A stretch of DNA of 64,000 bases from assembly GCF_003003285.1 (NCBI RefSeq), contig NZ_PVTP01000001.1, positions 248,001 through 312,000 on the forward strand. Direction: 5' to 3'. The notes under the pieces were generated by a model, which saw nothing but the letters and a program-made list of their open reading frames with translations, ran no database searches and was not told the origin of the DNA. This DNA is from Yoonia maritima (lineage in GTDB: Bacteria; Pseudomonadota; Alphaproteobacteria; Rhodobacterales; Rhodobacteraceae). Both the position numbers and the translations under genes were made by a program. Below are positions 23,100 through 32,909 of this stretch, piece after piece; within the stretch, counting starts at the first letter, position 1; each line of letters opens with the position of its first letter.

Positions 23100-23612
23100 T
23101 TATGGGTCGCTGCGCAAAAGATTGCGGAAAGCGTCATAATTTGTTCGGCGTCCTTTCAGTGTTGATATAATGGCGAACGCACGCTTTCGGTATGCCTGCA
23201 CGCCGAAAAAAGCGGTGACCATCGCAATTGTAATACTGGCAGCGGTCAAAACATCGGCAGATCCATAGACCACCGCCCCAAAAGCACCCAGCATCAGGCC
23301 AATAATCGTTCCCATGACCAAACGGCTTGGGATTAGGTCATTTTCGAGCTTGGCGATGTCGCTATCCAAATCCCGGATTTGATCGGTTAGGGATTCGGAA
23401 ATCGCCTCGGCCAAGTCACGGTAGATCATCGAATTCGTGGCACGTGTGCCGGTAACAAGCCTGTTGCGCAGATCGATACGAGATTGGCCAGTCGTGACCG
23501 CCTGATCCAACAGATCTGCGATCTCGATCTCGCGACCGCTCCAATCATCATCTCGTTCATCGCGTTGCGCCTGATCCAAGATCAGCCGCGCCAGCCTTGG
23601 ATTGTTTTGCAT
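23100..23612 (-). CDS. Membrane protein of unknown function downstream of erpA
   Basis: A 170-residue protein with a polar, helical N-terminal half (QRDERDDDWSGREIEIADLL) and, from about residue 100, two hydrophobic segments (MGTIIGLMLGAFGAVVYGSA and AASITIAMVTAFFGVQAY). ATG 23612 overlaps the erpA stop by one base (TAATG), so it is translationally coupled to erpA; this decides the start against the longer frame from 23642. No named family. Confidence 0.72.
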   Translation of the reverse strand: MQNNPRLARLILDQAQRDERDDDWSGREIEIADLLDQAVTTGQSRIDLRNRLVTGTRATNSMIYRDLAEAISESLTDQIRDLDSDIAKLENDLIPSRLVMGTIIGLMLGAFGAVVYGSADVLTAASITIAMVTAFFGVQAYRKRAFAIISTLKGRRTNYDAFRNLLRSDP

Positions 23613-23938
23613 TACATCGAAAACGAAGTGCCACAGCCACAAGACGAAGCAGCATTCGGGTTTTCGATGACAAAGCGTGCGCCGATCAGTTCTTCAGAAA
23701 AATCGATGACGGCGTCAGCTAAAAAGGGCAGGGACACCGCATCAATCACAACGGTTTCGCCGTTGTCAGACAGAACCAGATCATCTTCTTTTGGTTCGTC
23801 TAAGTCGATTTCATACTGAAAGCCCGAGCATCCGCCGCCTTCAACAGCGATGCGAAGCGCCTTTCCTTGGGACGCGGCCCCGATTTCTGCAAGCCTTTCA
23901 AAGGCGCGTGGGGTCACTTTGGGGGGAATCGTCAGCAT
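23612..23938 (-). CDS. erpA: Iron-sulfur cluster insertion protein ErpA/HesB
   Basis: A-type Fe-S carrier, 108 residues. The three conserved cysteines are visible: GGGCSGFQYE and SSCGCGTSF. Start at ATG 23938 gives MLTIPPKVTPRAFERL, the usual A-type beginning; a longer frame is atypical. A good promoter (TTGTCC, 17 bases, TATATT) lies upstream. It delivers clusters to apo-proteins in the cytoplasm. Confidence 0.92.
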   Translation of the reverse strand: MLTIPPKVTPRAFERLAEIGAASQGKALRIAVEGGGCSGFQYEIDLDEPKEDDLVLSDNGETVVIDAVSLPFLADAVIDFSEELIGARFVIENPNAASSCGCGTSFSM

Positions 23939-23968
23939 TTTGCGACCTATTCGTTTGTGTTCAATTGC

Positions 23969-23997
23969 AATATAGGGATCACAGGCAAGACGGACAA
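23969..23997 (-). promoter_or_regulatory. Promoter of erpA
   Basis: On the minus strand TTGTCC (23997-23992) is followed after 17 bases by TATATT (23974-23969), about 30 bases upstream of the erpA ATG. It lies in the 73-base divergent region with dgt. I could not assign an iron regulator site. Confidence 0.5.
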
Positions 23998-24011
23998 GGC
24001 AGGCAAATATC

Positions 24012-25184
24012 ATGACAGCGTCATATGCGACCGACCCGGAAAATGCGCGCGGGCGACTTTACCCCGAAGAAGAAAGCTATTTTCGTTCACCTTTTCAACG
24101 GGATCGCGACCGGATTATCCACGCATCGGCCTTTCGGCGGCTCAAACATAAGACGCAGGTGTTTATTGAACATGAAGGCGATTATTTCCGCACTCGACTG
24201 ACACATTCGATCGAGGTCGCACAGGTTGCCCGTACGATCGCTGGCACGCTTGGTTTGAACGTGGAATTGACCGAAGCTGTCGCGCTGGCCCATGATCTGG
24301 GTCACACCCCCTTTGGTCATACCGGGGAAGAGGCGCTTGATGAATTGATGCAGCCCTACGGTGGTTTCGATCACAATGCGCAGGCGCTGCGGATCGTGAC
24401 CAGCCTTGAACGACACTATGCTGAATGGGACGGCTTGAACCTGACGTGGGAGACGCTGGAAGGCATTGCCAAACACAATGGCCCGGTGACGGGCGACATT
24501 CCTTATGCATTGGCTGCGTATAACGCGCGGCATGATCTTGAATTGCATACGCACGCAAGTGCAGAGGCACAGGTTGCGGCATTGGCTGATGATATTGCCT
24601 ATAATAACCATGACTTACATGACGGACTTCGTGCAGAACTTTTCAGCACGGATGATCTGGCAGAGCTGCCGATCTTGTCTGATTGCTTTGCTCGGGTCGA
24701 CGCAAAATACCCCGGGTTGAACTATTACCGCCGCCGCCACGAAGCGCTGCGCCGGTTCTTTGGGGTGTTGGTCGAAGACGTGATCACGGTCACGCAACGT
24801 AATTTGTCGGACCTAAATCCGGCGACAGTGCATGACATTCGCCATGCCGGACGCATGATGGTTCAGTTTTCGCCAGAGCTCTGGACGGACCTAAAAGTCA
24901 TACGAAAATTCCTGTTTGATCGTATGTATCGCGCCCCGGCGGTTGTGGAAATGCGCGTGGTTGTGACACAAATGATCAACGACCTGTTTCCATTCTTTAT
25001 GGAAAATTCGGACGAGTTGCCAAAGCAATGGCGCAAGGATGTGGCCGATGCACCTGATCAAATAACATTGGCACGCATCGTTGCTGACTATATTGCAGGC
25101 ATGACGGATCGGTTCGCGATCCAAGAACATAAACGGTTAATCGGCGGTGAAGTCATTCCGGCGGGGGTAATTGATGGCAATTGA
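24012..25184 (+). CDS. dgt: Deoxyguanosinetriphosphate triphosphohydrolase-like protein
   Basis: An HD-domain dNTP triphosphohydrolase of 390 residues, type 2 Dgt as in most alphaproteobacteria. The metal site is seen as THSIEVAQVA and ALAHDLGHTPFGHTGEE (about residues 55-115), with ADDIAYNNHD for the third acid. N-terminal SPFQRDRDRIIHASAFRRL is the canonical motif. It overlaps the antiporter gene by 11 bases. Confidence 0.92.
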   Translation: MTASYATDPENARGRLYPEEESYFRSPFQRDRDRIIHASAFRRLKHKTQVFIEHEGDYFRTRLTHSIEVAQVARTIAGTLGLNVELTEAVALAHDLGHTPFGHTGEEALDELMQPYGGFDHNAQALRIVTSLERHYAEWDGLNLTWETLEGIAKHNGPVTGDIPYALAAYNARHDLELHTHASAEAQVAALADDIAYNNHDLHDGLRAELFSTDDLAELPILSDCFARVDAKYPGLNYYRRRHEALRRFFGVLVEDVITVTQRNLSDLNPATVHDIRHAGRMMVQFSPELWTDLKVIRKFLFDRMYRAPAVVEMRVVVTQMINDLFPFFMENSDELPKQWRKDVADAPDQITLARIVADYIAGMTDRFAIQEHKRLIGGEVIPAGVIDGN

Positions 25185-27009
25185 AGTTGAAGCAGGCGCA
25201 ATGGCGCCAGTAATGGCGTTCGCGCTGGTTGGCGCACTTGGCGTTGGATCACAGTGGCTTGCGTGGCGGTTGCGCATGCCAGCAATCGTGCTGATGTTGG
25301 TGGCAGGCGTTCTGGTTGGTCCAGTGGCGGGGGTGTTTGACCCGGCGCGTGATATTGGGCCGCTGATGGGGCCGATTATCTCGATTGCTGTTGCGATCAT
25401 CCTGTTCGAGGGGGGGCTGACGTTAAACTTTCATTCGCTAAGTGACGCTGCCAAAGGCGTGCGGCGATTGGTGTTTGTTGGTGCCCCATTGGGATGGCTG
25501 ACATCGACATTGGCGTTGCGCTACGGGGCAGGGCTGTCATGGGAAAGCGCTGCTGTCTTTGGCGGTATCATGATCGTCACAGGCCCCACAGTAATCGCAC
25601 CTTTGTTACGTACTGCACGACTATCCAAACGCCCTGCGGCGCTTTTGCAGTGGGAAGCAATCATCAACGACCCAATCGGTGCGTTGGCGGCTGTTTTCGC
25701 GTATGAAGTCGTCTTGGTTTTGAACACCGCTACGACCGTCCAAGCGGCCGTTATGGATTTGGTAATCGGGATCGGCTTTGCAACAATCCTTGGTGTGGCG
25801 GCGGGCTATGGCCTTGCGCGTTCATTCAAGCGTGGCTGGGTCCCTGAGTATATGAAGGTGCCAGTGTTGTTTGCGCTGTTGCTGGCAATTTTTGGCGTGT
25901 CCGACTACGTGCTTCATGAAAGTGGCCTTTTGGCTGTGACGATCATGGGCATCGTAATCGCGAACGCGAACCTGCCCAGCTATGAGGAACTACGCCGCTT
26001 TAAGGAACACGCGACCGTTCTGCTGGTTTCGGGCGTGTTTATCTTGCTCGCCGCTAGCCTTGATTTCGGCGCGTTGCGGCAGCTTGATATGCGGGCAATC
26101 GCGTTTGTTTTGGCGGTCGTCTTGGTTGCGCGTCCGCTTACGGTGATGTTGTCCTTGATGGGATCAGGTGTGCCGTTCAAAGAACAAATCCTTGTCGCGT
26201 TTACAGGGCCACGTGGCGTTGTTTTGGTTGCTGTTGCCGGGCTGTTCGGTGATCGATTGATCGGTCTGGGTTTCGAGGATGCCACCCTGATCGGGCCGCT
26301 CGCATTCGTTCTTGTGGCATTTACCGTTGTGCTGCACGGCTTCACGCTCGCGCCGTTTGCGCGTTGGCTTGGGCTGACTGGGGCCGACGTGCCGGGTGTT
26401 GTTGTGATTGGTGGCTCATCTTGGACAACCGCATTTGCCGAAGCCTTGAAAAAGGCCGAGGTCCCAGTGCTGATGACGGATCCCAACTTTGGTAATCTGC
26501 GCGGCGCACGGGCTGCGGGAATTCCGACTTTCTCGGGTGATATTCTGTCCGAGGCGGCCGAGCAGCGATTGGAACTGATCAGCTACGCGACACTGGTCGC
26601 GGCCACTGATAACGATGCTTATAACACGCTGGTGGCGACCGACCTTGCACCCGAATTTGGTCGCGATTCCGTGTTCCAAGTGATGCGTGCAAAAAGCGAT
26701 AGCGCACGCCACCAACTGCCGCGCACCTTGGGCGGGCGTAACTTTGGACCAGAGGAAACGCATGCTGGCCTAAACCGGATGATAGCAGAAGGCTGGACCT
26801 TCCGGATTACTCGCCTAACCGAAGAATATACGCTCGAAGACTGGCGGACAAAGCGCCCGGGTGCACATCTATTCGCGCGTATTGGTCCAAGCGGTGCGAT
26901 CCGTTTGGTGCGCAAAGACGAAGAGGTCAAAGGTGCGCCGGGCGTGCGTATCATCGCGCTGCGTCCGCCGGGCGAAGAAGAAGGCGAGCAACCGCCCGCT
27001 GACGCATGA
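25174..27009 (+). CDS. Cation:proton antiporter with C-terminal nucleotide-binding (RCK-like) region
   Basis: A 611-residue membrane protein of the CPA (NhaP/KefC-related) type. About twelve hydrophobic segments fill residues 10-400, including FEGGLTLNF and INDPIGALAAV (conserved ND in the ion path) and FTGPRGVVLVAVAG. The C-terminal part has VVVIGGSSWTTAFAEALKK and LVAATDNDAYNTLVA, like a TrkA-N/RCK_N domain that senses NAD(H). ATG 25174, after GGGGG, overlaps dgt. It couples to the MOSC gene by an ATGA overlap. Likely Na+ or K+/H+ exchange. Confidence 0.88.
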   Translation: MAIEVEAGAMAPVMAFALVGALGVGSQWLAWRLRMPAIVLMLVAGVLVGPVAGVFDPARDIGPLMGPIISIAVAIILFEGGLTLNFHSLSDAAKGVRRLVFVGAPLGWLTSTLALRYGAGLSWESAAVFGGIMIVTGPTVIAPLLRTARLSKRPAALLQWEAIINDPIGALAAVFAYEVVLVLNTATTVQAAVMDLVIGIGFATILGVAAGYGLARSFKRGWVPEYMKVPVLFALLLAIFGVSDYVLHESGLLAVTIMGIVIANANLPSYEELRRFKEHATVLLVSGVFILLAASLDFGALRQLDMRAIAFVLAVVLVARPLTVMLSLMGSGVPFKEQILVAFTGPRGVVLVAVAGLFGDRLIGLGFEDATLIGPLAFVLVAFTVVLHGFTLAPFARWLGLTGADVPGVVVIGGSSWTTAFAEALKKAEVPVLMTDPNFGNLRGARAAGIPTFSGDILSEAAEQRLELISYATLVAATDNDAYNTLVATDLAPEFGRDSVFQVMRAKSDSARHQLPRTLGGRNFGPEETHAGLNRMIAEGWTFRITRLTEEYTLEDWRTKRPGAHLFARIGPSGAIRLVRKDEEVKGAPGVRIIALRPPGEEEGEQPPADA

Positions 27010-27560
27010 CCGTGCAGGTTACACTGGCCGAGTGCGAAGCTGCACTTAGCCATGTGCTTGCTGCGCCAAAAGATGGTGCCATCATAAATGAACTATGCCT
27101 GCGTCCCGATGTTGGGGCGCGCGCATTTCCAGACAGCCTGGAGCTAACGGTCGAAAACGGAATCATCGGTGATCGTTGGAAAACGTCACCGTGGCTTCGG
27201 CTGCCCGACGGATCACCCGACCCGAAAATTCAGGTCTCGGTTCTGTCAAAGCGGGTCATGGATTTATGTTGGCGCAATCAAGACAACAAAGATCGACACC
27301 CCGGTGATCCACTGGTTGTAGATATGGACCTCGGCATGGAAAACCTGCCGGTGGGGACACGCCTAAACGTTGGTAGTGCGGTGATCGAAGTCAGCGTCCA
27401 GTTCAACACAGGCTGTGTGAAATGGCGCAACAATTACGGTGCTGAGAGCGTCCGATGGATCAATCGACGCGCCAACCGCCCGTATCGTTTACGTGGTATC
27501 TTATGTTCGATCGTGCAGGACGGTGTTGTTCGTGTCGGTGACCGACTTTTAAAGGCATAG
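27006..27560 (+). CDS. MOSC domain protein
   Basis: A 184-residue stand-alone MOSC (molybdenum cofactor sulfurase C-terminal) protein. FNTGCVKWRNNYG has the conserved Cys (C137) thought to bind sulfur or the cofactor; GIIGDRW and VSVLSKRVMDL are N-terminal beta-strand motifs. Role is probably in sulfur transfer or detoxification of an N-hydroxylated compound, not determined. Its ATG overlaps the antiporter stop. Confidence 0.83.
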   Translation: MTVQVTLAECEAALSHVLAAPKDGAIINELCLRPDVGARAFPDSLELTVENGIIGDRWKTSPWLRLPDGSPDPKIQVSVLSKRVMDLCWRNQDNKDRHPGDPLVVDMDLGMENLPVGTRLNVGSAVIEVSVQFNTGCVKWRNNYGAESVRWINRRANRPYRLRGILCSIVQDGVVRVGDRLLKA

Positions 27561-27652
27561 GCCACTATTTTGTAAGCTAGCCAGCCCGTGACAGGTTTTG
27601 CTTGCATTGACGCTGCCGGTTACGATGTTAAACCCGCAGAAACTCTGTTTCC

Positions 27653-27666
27653 GTCCCAAATGGGAC
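27653..27666 (+). other. Short hairpin just before the argS ribosome binding site
   Basis: GTCCC (27653-27657), loop AAAT, GGGAC (27662-27666) ends 3 bases before AAAGGA of argS. It may modestly tune initiation. The stretch 27561-27678 has no other gene. Confidence 0.3.
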
Positions 27667-27678
27667 CAAAGGACTGCT

Positions 27679-29418
27679 ATGAACCTTTTTGCTGATATTC
27701 GTACCCGTGTGATTGCTTGCCTTGATCAGATGGTGACCGAGGGCACATTGCCCGAAGGTCTGTCCACTGCTGCTGTCGCGGTCGAGCCTCCTCGCGATCC
27801 GGCACATGGTGATATGGCAACCAATGCGGCGATGGTTTTGGCAAAGCCAGCAAAGATGAACCCGCGCGCAATCGCGGATGCGCTGGCAGCGAAATTGCTG
27901 ACTGATCCGATGATCACAGTGGCCGAGGTCGCAGGCCCGGGTTTCTTGAACATGCGTCTGGACCCGAGCGTTTGGCAGGGTGTTGTGAAAACAGCGCTGA
28001 CCGATCCAACTTATGGTCAATCGTCTTTGGGGCAGGGCCAAAAGATGATGGTCGAATACGTATCCGCCAACCCAACAGGTCCACTGCACGTTGGTCACAC
28101 ACGGGGCGCTGTATTTGGCGATGCGCTGGCGCGGTTGCTGGATTATGCGGGCTATGACGTTACCAAAGAATACTACATCAACGATGGCGGCGCGCAGGTC
28201 GACGTTCTCGCACGGTCTGTGTACCTGCGGTATTTGCAAGCCCACGGTCAGGATGTTGAATTCCCCGATGGCACATACCCCGGCGATTATCTGATTCCAG
28301 TGGGTGAGGCGTTGAAAGAAAAAGTCGGTGACAAGTTCATCGACAAAGGCGAGCAGTTCTGGCTTGAGGAAATCCGTGAATTTGCGACCGCAGCGATGAT
28401 GGACCTGATCCGCGAAGATCTGGCGCAGCTGAACGTCACAATGGATAACTTCTTTTCCGAAAAGTCGCTTTATGGCACTGGCTTGATTGAAAAGGCGATT
28501 GCTGAATTGGACGCAAAGGGGCTGATCTATCGCGGTGTGCTTGAGCCACCAAAGGGCAAAATGCCCGAAGATTGGGAACCACGCGAACAGACACTGTTCA
28601 AATCGACAGAGCATGGCGATGACGTGGATCGGCCCGTACAAAAATCTGATGGTTCATGGACCTATTTTGCGCCTGATATTGCCTACCACTATGACAAGGT
28701 GCAGCGCGGCTTTGATCAGCTGATCGATGTCTTTGGTGCCGACCACGGTGGTTACGTCAAACGGATGAAGGCCGCAGTTTCCGCGCTGTCCGACGGTAAA
28801 GTGCCGCTTGATATTAAGCTGACCCAATTGGTGAAGCTGTATAAAAATGGCGAGCCGTTCAAAATGTCAAAGCGGGCAGGGACCTTTGTGACCCTGCGCG
28901 ATGTTGTTGATCAGGTTGGTCCAGACGTGACCCGGTTCCACATGCTGACGCGGAAAAACGACGCGCCGCTTGATTTCGATTTCGACAAAGTTCTTGAGCA
29001 ATCCAAAGATAACCCAGTGTTCTATGTGAACTATGCATATGCGCGGGTGAATTCTGCAGTGACCAAGGCAAGCGCATTTGCGAAGGTCGATGATGCAACA
29101 TTGGCAGGCGTGGACCTGTCCGGGCTGACCCACGATGCAGAATTGAACGTGATCAAGAAGCTTGCTGAATGGCCGCGTTTGGTTGAAATCGCGGCCAAAG
29201 GACATGAGCCGCACCGGATCGCGTTTTACCTCTATGACTTGGCGTCTGATTTTCACGCCTTGTACAATCGTGGCAACGACGAAACTGCGCTACGCTTTGT
29301 GCAAGAGAGTGACTCAGACACAACACAGGCGAAAATCGCCCTTATCAGGTCCGTAGCGATTGTTATTTCGCACGGATTGGGTATTCTTGGGGTCACTCCG
29401 GCGGAAGAGATGCGCTAA
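27679..29418 (+). CDS. argS: Arginyl-tRNA synthetase
   Basis: Class I synthetase of 579 residues charging tRNA-Arg. The HIGH-type motif appears as [12 protein letters not shown] (about residues 133-144), with KMSK as FKMSKRAG (about residue 396), preceded by SANPTGPLH. The ATG 27679 follows AAAGGACTGCT and gives the canonical N-terminus. It heads the argS-SPOR-nagZ-scpA-scpB run. Confidence 0.96.
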   Translation: MNLFADIRTRVIACLDQMVTEGTLPEGLSTAAVAVEPPRDPAHGDMATNAAMVLAKPAKMNPRAIADALAAKLLTDPMITVAEVAGPGFLNMRLDPSVWQGVVKTALTDPTYGQSSLGQGQKMMVEYVSANPTGPLHVGHTRGAVFGDALARLLDYAGYDVTKEYYINDGGAQVDVLARSVYLRYLQAHGQDVEFPDGTYPGDYLIPVGEALKEKVGDKFIDKGEQFWLEEIREFATAAMMDLIREDLAQLNVTMDNFFSEKSLYGTGLIEKAIAELDAKGLIYRGVLEPPKGKMPEDWEPREQTLFKSTEHGDDVDRPVQKSDGSWTYFAPDIAYHYDKVQRGFDQLIDVFGADHGGYVKRMKAAVSALSDGKVPLDIKLTQLVKLYKNGEPFKMSKRAGTFVTLRDVVDQVGPDVTRFHMLTRKNDAPLDFDFDKVLEQSKDNPVFYVNYAYARVNSAVTKASAFAKVDDATLAGVDLSGLTHDAELNVIKKLAEWPRLVEIAAKGHEPHRIAFYLYDLASDFHALYNRGNDETALRFVQESDSDTTQAKIALIRSVAIVISHGLGILGVTPAEEMR

Positions 29419-29488
29419 CGCACAGGCTGCCGGATTGAGCTGATTTAACGGACCCATAAGCCAAAAAGGCGCGGGCAGTGAGGCAGAG

Positions 29489-30412
29489 ATGGCAGTTTAT
29501 AACGAGGGGTTCGCTCCATCGGGTGACGTATCGCGCACCAATAACATGATGAATTTTGCAGGCGCTGGCCTGTCCTTGGCGCTGATCCTTGGGGTCAGTT
29601 TTTGGGGCTATAAGCTGATTATGCGCGACGTCAGCGGGATCCCCGTTGTGCGCGCCATGGAAGGTGAAATGCGCGTGCTGCCTGACAATCCGGGGGGCGC
29701 TGTTGCGTCGCACACTGGTCTTTCAGTGAACGAAGTTGCCGCATTGGGCGAAGTAGGCGGCCCAGAAGACCGTCTGGTTCTTGCCCCAACGACATCTGGC
29801 CTAGCCCAAGAGGATTTGGACGCGCAGCCCGTGGCCGAAGCAGGCGAAATGCGTGCAACTGCAGCTGTTGCCGATCCATCCGCTACATTGGCGAGCGCCG
29901 ACGTACCTGAACTGGCGACAATGGAAGTCGACGAAATTCTTGCGCTGGCTGATCAAATCGCAGCTGGTGCCGACCCGATTATCGATGAAGAAACAACAAC
30001 AGCGGATACGATTTCCGCCGCTGTTCCTGGTGTATCTCGTTCTTTGCGTCCAATCATTCGTCCAGCAAGCCTGCGCGTGGTGGCAGCATCGGCACCGGTT
30101 CCCGCTGCGCCAGCCGCGACGAATTCGGACGAGGTGGCTGTTAGCACAACAAACTTTGCAGCAGGCACGAACCTTGTGCAGCTTGGTGCTTTCCCGTCGC
30201 CTGAACTGGCTGCGACCCAGTGGGCGTTGATCGAGGGGCGCTTTGACACGCTGATCGACGGCAAAGACCGCGTTATCCAAGTAAGCGATCAATCCAGTGG
30301 CACATGGTACCGCCTTCGCGCTAGCGGTTTCGCAGATCGTGCAGAAGCACGTCGTTTTTGTGCGGCTCTAGAAGCTGAAGGCGCTGACTGCATCGCGGTC
30401 GTGGTTAACTAA
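29489..30412 (+). CDS. SPOR domain protein
   Basis: A 307-residue inner-membrane protein with one helix near residues 27-46 (AGAGLSLALILGVSFWGYKL), a long acidic, Ala-rich linker and a C-terminal SPOR domain (NLVQLGAFPSPELAATQW to the end). SPOR domains bind denuded peptidoglycan at the septum. It lies between argS and nagZ as commonly seen in Rhodobacterales, which ties it to cell wall turnover. Confidence 0.88.
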   Translation: MAVYNEGFAPSGDVSRTNNMMNFAGAGLSLALILGVSFWGYKLIMRDVSGIPVVRAMEGEMRVLPDNPGGAVASHTGLSVNEVAALGEVGGPEDRLVLAPTTSGLAQEDLDAQPVAEAGEMRATAAVADPSATLASADVPELATMEVDEILALADQIAAGADPIIDEETTTADTISAAVPGVSRSLRPIIRPASLRVVAASAPVPAAPAATNSDEVAVSTTNFAAGTNLVQLGAFPSPELAATQWALIEGRFDTLIDGKDRVIQVSDQSSGTWYRLRASGFADRAEARRFCAALEAEGADCIAVVVN

Positions 30413-31402
30413 GTGGTCATGAATGCTTCGATTTTTGGGCCAGAAGGGCCCAAAATCACCGCCTTTGAATGCGACTTTTTCCGTGATGTTCAGCCGCTTG
30501 GCTTTATTCTATTCGCGCGAAACATCGAAAATCCAGAACAGCTGCGTCGTTTGACATGTGATCTGCGTGACGCAGTGGGCCGCGAGGCACCGATCTTGAT
30601 CGACCAAGAAGGGGGACGCGTTCAACGAATGCGCCGCCCGCATTGGCGCGAGTTTCTACCAGCGCTGGATCAGATGGAACGCGCAAGTGATCCGCTGCGT
30701 GCCCACTGGATACGGAATCGCCTGATTGCAGATGATCTACATCGTGTTGGGATAGACGTGAGCTGCGCGCCCTTGGCTGACATTGCCGAAGACAGCACGC
30801 ATCCGTTTCTGCAAAATCGCCTGTATGGGCGTGACGTTGAAACTGTAGTGGCTGCCGCACGCGTTTGTGCTGATGCGCATATTCATGGTGGCGTTTTGCC
30901 CGTTTTGAAACACATTCCGGGGCACGGGCGGGCGGCGGTGGATAGCCATCTCAACCTACCGACTGTCACCGCGACGCGAGAAGAGCTGAACGTCAAAGAT
31001 TTTGCACCATTCAAAGCGCTGAATGATCTACCAATGGGGATGAGCGCACATATTGTCTTTACCGCGATTGATTCAAATGGCCCGGCAACCACGTCACCCG
31101 CTATGATCAAGGTCATTCGTAACGACATCGGATTCGATGGGCTTTTGATGACAGATGATTTGTCGATGGAGGCATTGTCGGGAACGGTTGCTGACCGTGC
31201 CTCTGCGTCGATTGCAGCGGGCTGTGACGTTGTTTTGCACTGCAATGGCGACGCTGCAGAGATGCAGTTGGTGGCCGCAGCCGCTGGCAACATGACAAAG
31301 GCCGCACAAAAACGCGCGGATTTCGCCCTTTCGTTACGCAAGCCGCCCGAAATTGTTGACATCGCGGCGCTGGAGGCCGAACTTGAAGCGCTTTTAGCGT
31401 GA
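30413..31402 (+). CDS. nagZ: Beta-N-acetylhexosaminidase
   Basis: Family 3 glycosidase acting in peptidoglycan recycling, cutting GlcNAc from muropeptides in the cytoplasm. The 329-residue protein has KHIPGHGRAAVDSHLNLP (the signature loop with catalytic His-Asp) and MTDDLSMEALSG. Start is GTG 30413 or ATG 30419, directly after the SPOR gene stop, so translation is coupled. Confidence 0.93.
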   Translation: MVMNASIFGPEGPKITAFECDFFRDVQPLGFILFARNIENPEQLRRLTCDLRDAVGREAPILIDQEGGRVQRMRRPHWREFLPALDQMERASDPLRAHWIRNRLIADDLHRVGIDVSCAPLADIAEDSTHPFLQNRLYGRDVETVVAAARVCADAHIHGGVLPVLKHIPGHGRAAVDSHLNLPTVTATREELNVKDFAPFKALNDLPMGMSAHIVFTAIDSNGPATTSPAMIKVIRNDIGFDGLLMTDDLSMEALSGTVADRASASIAAGCDVVLHCNGDAAEMQLVAAAAGNMTKAAQKRADFALSLRKPPEIVDIAALEAELEALLA

Positions 31403-31408
31403 GTAGAG

Positions 31409-32206
31409 ATGCAGCAAGATTTAGACCTTCAAGACGATAAGCTGAGCGTTAGCGAACGGGTCGCCGCTGAGGCGTTGATCGTTGACGTTGGCGCGTTTGA
31501 AGGCCCGCTTGATTTGCTGCTGACGCTGTCACGCACCCAAAAGGTCGACTTAAGGCAGATTTCCATTCTTGCACTGGCGCGGCAATATTTGGCCTTTGTT
31601 GAAAAGGCTAAGCAGTTGCGGTTGGAATTAGCTGCCGATTATCTGGTGATGGCGGCTTGGCTTGCGTTTCTAAAATCGCGCCTGCTGTTGCCGCCTGACC
31701 CCAAAGAAGAGGGGCCGTCAGGTGAAGAGCTTGCTGCGCACCTCGCGTTCCAGCTCGAGCGATTGCAGGCCATGCGGGAATCCGCGGCCAAGCTAATGGC
31801 GCGTGACCAGCTGGGTCGCGACTTTTTTGCGCGCGGGATTACAGAAGACGTCCAGCGCGTGCGGCGCGTGAGCTATACCGCGACGTTGTTGGATCTGATG
31901 CAGGGCTATGCGCGTATCCGGACACGCGATGATTTCCGACCATTTGTGATGGACCGTCAGCACGTTATGACGATGGAACAAGCGTTGGAACGTATGCGCC
32001 ATCTCATTGGCTTTGCAGGTGATTGGACCGAAATATCTAGCTACTTGCCGGATGGCTGGGATGCTGACCCACAACGCCGCCGATCGACGACCGCCGCGAC
32101 ATTTGCCGCCAGCCTTGAGCTTGCCAAAGAAGGTAAGATCGAAATTCGGCAAGGCGATACCTTTGCCCCAATTCAAATTCGTAAAAAGGCCCCACGTGAT
32201 GAGTAA
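31409..32206 (+). CDS. scpA: Segregation and condensation protein A
   Basis: Kleisin subunit of the Smc-ScpAB condensin complex, 265 residues. EGPLDLLLTLSRTQKVDLRQ near residue 31 and the following LAADYLVMAAWLAFLKSRLL match ScpA. It is followed by scpB with an 8-base overlap, and lies 6 bases after nagZ. Confidence 0.93.
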   Translation: MQQDLDLQDDKLSVSERVAAEALIVDVGAFEGPLDLLLTLSRTQKVDLRQISILALARQYLAFVEKAKQLRLELAADYLVMAAWLAFLKSRLLLPPDPKEEGPSGEELAAHLAFQLERLQAMRESAAKLMARDQLGRDFFARGITEDVQRVRRVSYTATLLDLMQGYARIRTRDDFRPFVMDRQHVMTMEQALERMRHLIGFAGDWTEISSYLPDGWDADPQRRRSTTAATFAASLELAKEGKIEIRQGDTFAPIQIRKKAPRDE

Positions 32207-32843
32207 GCCCGAGAACGACAGCCTGTTTGAGGCGCCGCCAATGGGCGAACAAGAACGTATGGTAGAGGCGATCATGTTTGCGACGGCTGATCCTGTGACT
32301 GTGCAGGAATTGATCGGGCGGATGCCACACGGCTGTGACCCGGCAGAGGCGATTGCGCATCTTCGAAAGCGTTACGAGGGCCGTGGTGTCAATCTGGTAA
32401 AGATCGACAATGCTTGGGCAATTCGGACCGCGCCGGACCTTGGGTTTCTAATGCAAAAGGAAACGGTTGAGACACGCAAACTATCGCGTGCTGCCATCGA
32501 AACACTGGCGATCGTTGCCTATCACCAGCCCGTCACCCGCGCCGAGATCGAAGAAATTCGCGGTGTCGGTGTCAGTAGAGGTACAATTGATCAGCTGATC
32601 GAGATGGAATGGATTCGGTTTGGACGCCGTCGCATGACGCCGGGGCGGCCTGTTACATTTGTTGTAACACCAATGTTTCTTGATCATTTCGGTTTGGAAA
32701 CTGCACGTGATCTGCCAGGGCTAAAAGACTTGCGCGCGGCTGGCTTGCTAGAAAACCGCCCGCCGCCGGGTAGTGTGGGGCTGACGGATACTGATGAAGT
32801 CGATCCAGATAGCGACGAAGAAGATCAAACCGAACTGTTTTGA
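32199..32843 (+). CDS. scpB: Segregation and condensation protein B
   Basis: Regulatory subunit of Smc-ScpAB, 214 residues, winged-helix type. EAIMFATADPVTVQELIG and ETLAIVAYHQPVTRAEIEEI are typical ScpB motifs. ATG 32199 overlaps scpA (ATGAGTAA); a longer frame has no support. The C-terminal tail is acidic. Confidence 0.93.
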   Translation: MSKPENDSLFEAPPMGEQERMVEAIMFATADPVTVQELIGRMPHGCDPAEAIAHLRKRYEGRGVNLVKIDNAWAIRTAPDLGFLMQKETVETRKLSRAAIETLAIVAYHQPVTRAEIEEIRGVGVSRGTIDQLIEMEWIRFGRRRMTPGRPVTFVVTPMFLDHFGLETARDLPGLKDLRAAGLLENRPPPGSVGLTDTDEVDPDSDEEDQTELF

Positions 32844-32909
32844 TCAGTCTTTAAATGTTGGTTCATCAATGTGCTGAATACTTGTTTGCGTGGAACGAAG
32901 GTGACTCGC

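Noticed and set aside
27628-28641. A 337-codon open frame on the strand opposite argS
   Set aside because: argS is certain from HIGH and KMSK motifs; the opposite frame is rich in Cys/His/Gln as shadows are and has no recognisable domain.
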